A stretch of 64,000 bases of DNA from Polyporus tsugae. Its lineage: Eukaryota > Basidiomycota > Agaricomycetes > Polyporales > Polyporaceae. Under the pieces are notes generated by a model that worked only from the letters and a program-made list of their open reading frames with translations, searched no databases and had not been told where the DNA came from. The stretch covers positions 503,501 to 567,500 of the forward strand of contig JAHRBS010000010.1 in the NCBI GenBank assembly GCA_024305745.1, in the 5' to 3' direction. Positions 56,529 to 64,000 of this stretch are shown in pieces. Every line of letters begins with the position of its first letter. Position 1 is the stretch's first letter. The translations under genes were made by a program, and so were the position numbers.

Positions 56529-56648
56529 GTGCGCTTGTGGAGGACTAGAGATGGGTCGTCCGTAGGCACGTTCTCCCGGCACCGGACCTCGGTCGGCCAT
56601 ATCGTTTTCTCATTAGATGGGAAAGTACTCTTATTTGGAGGAGGTTGG
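56529..56648 (+). pseudogene. WD40 repeat remnant
   Basis: VRLWRTRDGSSVGTFSRH, then TSVGHIVFSLDGKVLLFGG, matches one WD40 blade (RLWD, GH, V..V.FS.DG....GG). Neighbouring blades are not open. Probably the last trace of a WD40 or NACHT-WD40 gene. Confidence 0.5.
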
Positions 56649-56989
56649 CGGAGCAGTCACCATAGGGCATATATGCGATATCGTTCGAACAAACGGACGA
56701 CGAGAACCGTGGCAGGGGGTACGACCTTGCTTTTGTTCGTCCGAGTGGATATATCAGGACTCTGCCGCGTTGTGCGCTCTTGGACTCAAGTTCCCAGTGT
56801 ACGCGCCCTTTTTACCGTGACTCTGTTTGCTCGTTGTACGATAGTCTCTCATTTTCTTTGACTCTGACCAATGCTAGGTTATTTTTAACTGAAGTGGACT
56901 CCAGAGTAGCCTGTAAGAATCAATTCGTTTGCCGTTGAGTATCATTTGCTCGAGCAACCGTTCATATCAGTAGTCTACTCGATACCCAC

Positions 56990-57070
56990 GTCCACATCCA
57001 CGTCCTCGCCCTCGCCCTCGTCTTCATCCTCATTCTCGCCCTCCACGCCCTCGCCCTCGCCCTCGCCATT
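56990..57070 (+). repeat. low-complexity TCGCCC/CCTCGC tract
   Basis: Repeated CTCGCC/TCGCCC and CCACGTCCACATCCACGTCC units over about 80 bp; no functional reading. Confidence 0.6.
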
Positions 57071-57072
57071 TC

Positions 57073-57854
57073 TCACCCTCTCGCTCGAAAGCCTCCACAT
57101 TCCGGCGACCAGCCTGCATCGCGTTCAGTAGCCCCACGACGACCGCCCACCCCGTCTCCTCGCACGTCTCCCCTGATCAGCGAAAGCGCCATGAACGGGA
57201 ACAGCCTGTCGAACATCACTGTCGCACGCATGCACGCGTGCCTGTCGACGCACCGCGACGCCAACTTGAAGTCGAACGTGCGGAGCGGGTGCCCAAGCGG
57301 CGGCGGCAGCGCGTCCAGCGCTATCGCCAGCGTCGCGGCGAGGTCGACCTCGGGCAGCTCGAGGACGTGCAGGTGCGGGCAGCATGTGGCGATCATGGGG
57401 AGAATGTGCGCGGTGGGACGGGAGCCGGGGGGGGGGCGCCTCACGGGGGAGGGGGGGGAATGCGGGGTGGTAGTCGTTCTCGATGCGGAGGGCGGTCAGT
57501 GCAGGCCACGCGGACTCGGAGAGCATGGTGGAGATGTCGGCGTCGCTGAGAACTGATGAAGGGGAGGGGCTTGAACCTGAAGGTGAAGCGGGTGAGTGTG
57601 CGGAGGGCGAGCGCGGGCTGGATGACGTCCATGGCGGAGGCGATGGTGGGGTTAAAGGTCAGCCTACATAGATTCGAGCAGGAAAGGGTGGGTGGAACGG
57701 TGGTGGACACCGCGGACACGCATTGTGCGAGGAGCTCGGTGCTGGGGTCGTGCATGAAGAACAGGCCGAGGTTCTGCAAAAGGGGTGGGGACGTCGCGGC
57801 AAGGAAGGTCCAGTGGATGTGGACTAATAGCCCGTCATGAATTCCCACTCCCAT
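57073..57854 (-). pseudogene. F-box/LRR-type protein, frame broken at G runs
   Basis: Minus-strand sequence resembles the leucine-rich C-terminal part of basidiomycete F-box proteins: LALRTLTRFTFRFKPLPF, WPALTALRIENDYHPAFPP, CCPHLHVLELPEVDLAATLA and FDFKLASRCVDRH. The frame shifts once between LRIENDYHPAF and PGSRPTAHIL, within G runs at 57,427-57,436 and 57,450-57,458. No F-box start is found. It could be a pseudogene or a working gene with a homopolymer error. Confidence 0.42.
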
Positions 57855-59780
57855 CGATCAACTCCAATTGCGTCCAGCATCCAGGAGAACTGAGCCTGCC
57901 ATCCACTATTTGGATGGATGGACAAGAGGAAGGCGTACTGGTGGCACCATTGCGGGCGCGCGGCGACTCGACACCCAATCCGCTGCTTATGGGCCGTATC
58001 CCTCACGCTCAGGGCCCGTATTGCGCGCGCGACCGTCCGCCGGCGTGAGAGAACCCTACGAAGATATACATCATCGTGTTCGTTTGGTTCGTCTGCAGTG
58101 AATTCAAGGCCTCAAGCGCTCGACGACCAGCGGCAGGGCTTCTCGGGATACGGGTTGGTCTCATCGTATCAAACAACCAAGGGAGGGGCATCTGTGAGAC
58201 GACATCGGCCACCAACTGCGACATTCCATCCGGAGAAGGTCGGTCTCGATCAAGTGCTCGGAGAGTAGGTTGATCGGGATGGGGTAGTGGAGGAGGATCG
58301 GCCGACCGAACCTGACCACCGCCTGCGCTCTGCGCATCCACAGTCGTATGTGGGTAATCCCGCACTGCTCTCGGACATGGAAGGGCACCGCTCTGCTTTT
58401 TCTTTTTCGTAATGGAAGAAAGCGGTGCCTATCAATGTCATTGGCCCGTACTACTAAGGGGCATGCGTCATGGTATCGTGCCAGGCGCATACGGTTGCAA
58501 AATACTATCTCATGTGCATGTAGGCATCGTGAAATTCATCTCGAGTTACAAACCCGCGCGGGCTTTGAGACGTGGTACAGCCACTCACTGGGGGCCATGC
58601 TCCGAGAACAGCTTCTTGTGGCGAGCACCATTCCGACAAGTGTAGAGTGATCGCTGTTGTACGGCCCACGGGAGAGCTCTACCAAGCGCCAGAGACAGCT
58701 CCCGAGAAGGCCATGTCCTGTGTATGTCGGTCATCACGATATCTGTGGGAGGTGACAGGTTCCTGCGTGCTCAACACGAAGCATTATGTCGGAGGAGTCC
58801 GAGTCCATTGTTACTCACCACAAGCAGTTAAACGGAGAAGGTGCGGCACAGTACGTGTATGCTGCGAGTTATCAGACGCGACTCGGACATGATGAGATGC
58901 CCGAGAGACCAAGGGCGGATAATACGGGTTTCCGGGAGGTAAGTTAAACTACATAGAGGTTCAAGATGACATGCGCAGGAGGCTCGTCCAACTGCGCAAG
59001 TCCGACGCATCGCCTCCCGCGGCTCAAGAGTTTTATTACGTAAGGTGTGAGGCATTTATCGTGGGAGCCATTTGCCTAATGAGGGCCTATGCAATCTCGG
59101 CGGCCGCCACGACTTTCCAGCACCTTCACGCCTTCGACCATCACCTTGACCTTCCTCTGATATCGGATCCGGCCAGGAAGAAGCCCTACCCAACGAATGG
59201 CATCCAACGTGATATAGAGCAGCGCCCAGCCAGGGGTCCATCGACAATGCTCGGCCTTCAACCACAACAGAGGTGAGTGCCGCCCTCAAGGGGTTCGGTG
59301 ATGTATCTGCATCAGCCGAAGAGACGGAGGAAGGATGGTTGCAACTTGGACGCGTCTCTGACCGTGGGCCAGCAATGGGTGTAATTGGAAGCCGGTACGC
59401 GTCCATGGCCACGGTCACCTGCTGTTGTTCGAATAAGTAGCTGACCGAATTCCAAATGTAGTTGGGAGTCGTGGGAGGGCAGCCCCGAAGGAATGGGTTT
59501 CCATTCCAATTTCCATCTCGACCACGGCCTTCCTTTGGCCCCTGACCCAGAGTCGGGCTGCCATTGGCTCCCAAATTTGCTCACAGTCGCGGGCTTCCTC
59601 ATGATCGGGTTACCGCCGTTTCAGGTCGGCGTCCGCCCGCCTTGAGACCACCGCTCGCCACCGCTCGTCCAACACCCATCCGTCTTGTCTCGCCCTGTCA
59701 ACTCGCTGATTAGGCAATGACACATACGCGCACTTACATTTCACACTCGCCCGTCCTATATAATCCTCCCTGCCTGCTCA
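57855..59780. other. intergenic, no recognised gene
   Basis: Minus-strand frames at 58,009-58,490 overlap each other without a recognisable domain and could be further debris of the F-box gene. Nothing else is supported. Confidence 0.35.
59757..59764 (+). promoter_or_regulatory. TATA-like box of cupredoxin gene
   Basis: TATATAAT about 120 bp upstream of the start codon at 59878, followed by a pyrimidine-rich leader. Confidence 0.4.
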
Positions 59781-59877
59781 GACCCGCTTCCTCACCTCGT
59801 TCGCCTCTTCGACCCCTTCGTACCTGCCCCCCTTCGTCCCTTGTCTCGATCCTCCTGCGTTGACGCCTCCATTCATA

Positions 59878-60750
59878 ATGCGTTTTGCCACCTCCATCTC
59901 TGCTCTCGCCCTCGCCTCGGCCGCCTTCGCTGCGGACACCGTCGTAAGTGCCAAGTCCCAGCGTCCTGCCCACTAGTCCTCACTTCTGGCTTGCCTCTCG
60001 CAGGTCCACGTCGGCAACGACGGCAATGGCAAGACTGGCCTCTTCTTCACCCCTTCGTCCGTGACCGCCAACGTCAACGACACCGTCACCTTCGTCTTCG
60101 ACACGCCCAGCACGAACCACACCGTCGCCCAGTCGTCATTCGCGAAGCCGTGCGAGCCCGTAGCGGGCGGCTTCGCCTCAGGCTACATCCCCGGTGTCTC
60201 CGGCAGTTCTGCCGCCAACTTCACCCTGACCGTCTCCGACACCTCCAAGCGTGAGTTGTCGCACACACTATCCCAGCCCTAGACTCGTCTAATCGCTGCT
60301 GCCCTCCAGCCATCTGGTTTTACTGCGCCCAGCCCAACCACACTCACTGCACTGCAGGCATGGTCGGGTGAGCAGCCCTCTTCTCTCCCCCTTCTCCCGC
60401 TCTGTCGAAGAACATCGTTGACACGCGTTCCGTGGATGCGTTGCAGTGCCATCAACCCGCCCGCCTCGGGCGCGACCAACGACTTGAGCGCGTTCGTGGC
60501 CCTCGCCACGGTCGCGTCGTCGATCGTCCAGCCCACGCCTGCCCTCACGGGTGTCGGCGCGTTCGCGACGGCCTCGGCCACTGCGCCCGCCGTGTCTGGC
60601 AGCGGCTCCAGCTCCGGCTCCGGCACCGGTACGTCGTCCGCGAAGTCGACCTCGACCTCGGCCTCGAACGCGGCGCCCGCCGGCGTGAAGGGTGTCAGCG
60701 GCGGCTTCGTTGCTGCCGTCGCTGCGGCGTTCGGGGTTGCTCTTCTCTGA
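59878..60750 (+). CDS. extracellular Ser-rich cupredoxin, GPI-type
   Basis: Spliced as join(59878..59943,60004..60250,60310..60367,60447..60750), 224 aa. Signal peptide about 1-18. The cupredoxin domain (20-140) carries copper-type ligands: His in STNHTVAQS, Cys in IWFYCAQ, His and Met in HTHCTAGM, a type 1 arrangement shared by fungal extracellular Ser-rich cupredoxins. A Ser/Thr/Ala-rich linker follows (SGSGSSSGSGTGTSS) and a hydrophobic C-terminus (FVAAVAAAFGVALL) preceded by Gly and Asn/Ala small residues fits a GPI-anchor signal. Role in the fungus unknown; related proteins are abundant in fruiting and surface secretomes. Confidence 0.85.
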
Positions 60751-62984
60751 GCGGATTTTTCCCAGTCGTTCGCCGTCCGGGGTGATCGATGGGGGGCGTG
60801 GTGATGTGATCCAAAATGACGGGACAATGACGGCGGCATGACAGATGTTTAATTTGGGCGGGTGTTCTGTTCGGGTTCGTTGGTTGGTGTGGAAGTACAG
60901 TACTGTATTTGCATTCTTGCTTCGCGTACTGGTATACCTGGTCTGGGGACCCCTTTACGATACGCAATGTTGTCGAGCCTCGAGTGCTCCTGGCCATCTA
61001 GTTGGACTACGTCCTGTCATGTCATGCCGACGTCGTGGTCATGATCGGGTGCCCGTAGAGAGGGGAAATTGAACGTCAACGAACAGGCCTTTGGATTCTC
61101 ATGCTATCCGTGCTTCTTTTCTGGCTGCGCTTGCGCTTGCAACATATTACGCCGCCTTGGAACCGACCGGTGGAAGGACGGTAACCTAGGCCTGAACTCT
61201 ATTGAGCGTGCTTCGAAGGTGTGTTGGCACTGAACGGCGATTGAGCCATTTTTGCCGCTGATCTGCCTCACTGTGCGCACGGGCAGTGCGGTGAAACCAC
61301 CCTGCCCCGGTAAGTAGACGCTTATTTTGGGCCTCGAGTCCCGCTCTCCGGGCCTGCATGAGGATGTGCTGGCCCAGCAGAACGGACACTGAGGGAAGAA
61401 GCAGGAGAAGGGGGACGTCCTCGGTGATGGTTGCCTCGTTCCCCGCTTTGCGACTGGCGTGAGGACGCCTCCGGAAGCTGTCCGGATCCGTAGCCGGGAA
61501 GCCTGCCCGAGGCGTACGCGTCGTGAGTGGAAGCTGTTCTAGGCTAGGCTGTGTGACGGGGGCCGTAGTGACAGATTGGAGCTCGAAGGCTCGTTGAAGG
61601 TTTGCAACTAACTTATGAATCGAGCTTCTTTTCTTCTTCTCAAGTTGCGAACTTACGTGAAGATGGGCATGGGCCGGAGATGGTCACCGGTGTTCGGGAG
61701 TGTCACATTATTGCTGCTGCTGGCTACTGCAGCCTGTGGCAGGCAGGCAGGCTGCGTTCAACGCTTCTACTACTTACTCGAGAACTGTACATGCACATGT
61801 ACATGTGCATCGTGGGTGGCACCTCCGGATCCGCCGCGCCGCATGTAATGGTATTGTATGTGTGGCATGCCATAGTAAAAGCCACCTCGTGCCACCGCAG
61901 GCTTCAGTGCGAGACTCGAGCCGGTGCACGCACTATACTGACACTCTCGCAGGAAGGGCATCCGAATAGCGCGCATCTCGCCGAGACATGTCGATTGCCC
62001 TCGACGTTCGACATTCCAACAGCTCGGAGTTCGCGACCAGTGCGTGCGGTTCGAATCCGAGTCGGACCCACCCCACTGCCCAGGAACAACAAGTTGCATA
62101 ACGCGACGCCATGATGATCCTGATCCTCCTGCTGTTGCCCTTGAGATGGATCATGCATATGTATCGTGACAGCACTTCACGAGCTTACGCCACTGCTCGA
62201 GTATATGTTGTCAACACAAGATGCCGAACTAGTACTGACCATAGCCACGGCCGGACGGATGAGCACAGCCTCCGGGTCCCTGCCTGCGCGGAAAAGAAGT
62301 TTGCGTTAAGTTCACGTTGAGGGCGGCCGCGCCCGTTGGAAGACAGGCGAGTGCCCGCCCGCCGAGCTAGGCTAAGTACATATCCTAGGATGCGGTAAGC
62401 GCGTAAGTACTACGTACACTGGTCAACGCCTCCCACGTTTGGTTGTTGGTTGTGCGCGCACCGGGATGCGCGGGAGTTCCATGATGGTGCGGGCTCGCGG
62501 ATATGTCACCAACTTGCAATTGATTCTTCTGTGGATATGTACTAGTCGCTCTTCTGCCGAAAGGCAATCAGTGGCTCGCACGGGCTGACCGTAACGTTAC
62601 CAAGGCGAAAACTCAACGGAGGTGCGGATATGTTTGCGGCGCCGCAGGCGGGGTATGTAGTAATGCGTTTCAGCCAACGCGCAGGAAGGCGTGGGGACGG
62701 GAGTGTGAAACGGGACCACGCGCGGACCGCTGGCACCATGCCCGAGAAGCCCGACAGAGCGCCTTGCCAGCGACATGCCAGACACTCCGGCAGATGGACA
62801 GTGCGGAGCGACGGCCGACAGACAGACGTTGACCGCGATCGTCCTCCGAGTCCTGCAGAGTAGTCATGATCAGTGCGACGATTGCGAAGCGCTCCGCGTA
62901 TTCCAAAACCGTATATCAATTAACATAACAATATAGATATTCTATAGATCTGTGATGGAGAAAAATACGTATACCGTGCATTGA
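60751..62984. other. intergenic, no recognised gene
   Basis: About 2.2 kb between the cupredoxin and the P450. Frames are short and lack family features. A GGTTCGAATCC word near 62,048 resembles a tRNA T loop but has no surrounding cloverleaf. Confidence 0.45.
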
Positions 62985-64000
62985 TCAGTCCACGCGGCGC
63001 ACCCGCATCGGGAGGTTCGCGCCCTTCTCGCCGACGACGCGCGGGCGCGGGAGCACGCCGCGGCAGTATTCGATCTTCGTCTCTGGCCCGTCGGGCAGCT
63101 CGAAGCGGTAGTGCTTGATGAGCACCCCGAGCACGGCCTGTGGACGGTAGAGAGCGGGTGAGCACCGGGTAGACGATCAGGACCCGAACAAAAGCGCGCC
63201 GGAAGAAAGATGAGGATGAAGATAGTCAGATTGAGAAGGCGAAGAAATGGACGTGGTCTGGGAGGGCGACGCACCTTGAATTCGGCCAGCGCGAAGCCGC
63301 GCCCGAGACACATGCGTTGCCCGTCGATAAAGGTGAGCAGGTGACGGTGGCCCTGGACCTCCTGCGCCTTCTTCGGGAGGCCGTCTTTGCTCAGCCAGCG
63401 CTCGGGGCAGAACTCGTGCGCGTCGGGGCCCCAATATGCGACGGCGGTGTTCATGCAGCTGATGGGCACTGTGACCTCTTGGCCCTCGGTGATGGCGACG
63501 TGGTCGACGAGCTCGCCGGTCGGGAGGCGGAGGGGCGCGGAGAGCGGGATGACGTCATCTTTTGCGGCCTGTTCAGGTTAGACAGATGCGTGCGGTCAGC
63601 GGACGGTGACACAAGACAAGCAAGGACAAGACGTACAACGCGAGTGGTGACGTTGAGCGGAGCGTGGAGACGGAGGATCTCGTGAACGACGGCATCGAGG
63701 TAGTGCAGACCAGAGCCGTTGGTGAGCTGTTCCCAGGTCGGATCCGCGTTCGGGAACTCTTCTTTCAGCTCCTCGCGAAGGCGTTCCTGCGTCTCCGGCT
63801 TGCGGGACAACTCGATGAGGGCCCACTGGCGTGTCGACGGTGAGCGACTTGCGAAAATTGAATATACGGATATGACACTTACAGTAAGACTGACTGAAAC
63901 GCAAGACGATCGACAGGGCTCAGAAGACACACAAATGCTCAAAATAGAATCCACGTACTTGACGTAGTTTCGTATCCTGCCAGGATTAGCACCTTCATCT
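62985..64000 (-). CDS. cytochrome P450, C-terminal part (5' end beyond window)
   Basis: Exons complement(join(62985..63137,63275..63568,63637..63825,63883..63893,63959..>64000)). The I-helix oxygen motif AGYETTS is in the first exon, the ExxR motif is EILR (EILRLHAP), the PERW motif is FCPERWL, and the heme loop is FIDGQRMCLGRGFA with the Cys ligand. One exon is only 11 nt and both of its introns have GT...AG ends; skipping it would break the frame between ETTS and WALIELSR. The CYP family is not assigned. The N-terminal anchor and substrate regions lie outside the window. Confidence 0.88.

Noticed and set aside
62040..62060. tRNA T-loop-like GGTTCGAATCC
   Set aside because: The stem has only three pairs and no D arm, anticodon arm or acceptor stem surrounds it.
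1..64000. LTR retrotransposon or telomeric repeat
   Set aside because: I looked for paired LTRs, reverse transcriptase or integrase motifs, and TTAGGG arrays, and saw none.

Overview
The window looks like nuclear DNA of a filamentous basidiomycete, probably an Agaricomycete of the polypore/white-rot kind. The genes carry many short introns of about 45-140 nt with GT...AG borders. They have compact TATA-type promoters, F-box and WD40 relics, a Kre9/Knh-like secreted protein, a Ser-rich cupredoxin and a P450. The assignment is inferred from gene style and families, not from a database match.

Region 1-48 kb is dominated by one expanding gene family: secreted glutamic endopeptidases of family G1 (eqolisins). 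I can splice 12 full-length copies and one fragment. Every full-length copy has three exons with the same two intron positions (phase 0 and phase 1), a signal peptide and a basic propeptide. Ten copies are open (starts at 1215+, 4683+, 8730+, 11978-, 16795-, 21981-, 24140-, 29010-, 37146+, 43082+). Two are broken (20073-, frameshift; 46173+, nonsense). The active-site pair (Gln53/Glu136 in scytalidoglutamic peptidase) is kept in seven copies. It is changed to Glu/Glu in two, Gln/Gly in one, and is reciprocally swapped to Glu/Gln in two.

The copies sit in large inverted segmental duplications. IR1 has arms at about 6.3-10.5 and 14.45-18.7 kb around a 3.9 kb spacer with one peptidase gene. IR2 has arms at about 20.6-27.1 and 40.1-47.5 kb around a 13 kb spacer. 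Direct repeats flank the right arm of IR2. Three transposon insertions are datable against paralogous blocks or empty sites: an intact Tc1/mariner-type element (2.86-4.25 kb), a 0.46 kb MITE (27.2 kb) and a 0.9 kb TIR element with subterminal hairpins (44.4 kb).

The IR2 spacer also holds two ordinary genes in convergent orientation: an EgtB-like (DinB plus FGE-sulfatase) protein at 31.0-33.2 kb and the ribosome quality control factor Rqc1/TCF25 at 33.4-36.3 kb. They are probably the ancestral single-copy anchor of the locus.

Region 48-64 kb lacks peptidase copies. It holds a Kre9/Knh-like secreted protein (49.3 kb), a decayed piece of condensin subunit 1 (51 kb), a Kex2-type repeat precursor with seven near-identical 37-residue units (53.3 kb), F-box and WD40 remnants, a GPI-type cupredoxin (59.9 kb) and the 3' part of a cytochrome P450 that runs off the right edge. 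The locus is best read as a secretome-rich, duplication-prone accessory region in which extracellular acid proteolysis genes multiply, diverge and die.
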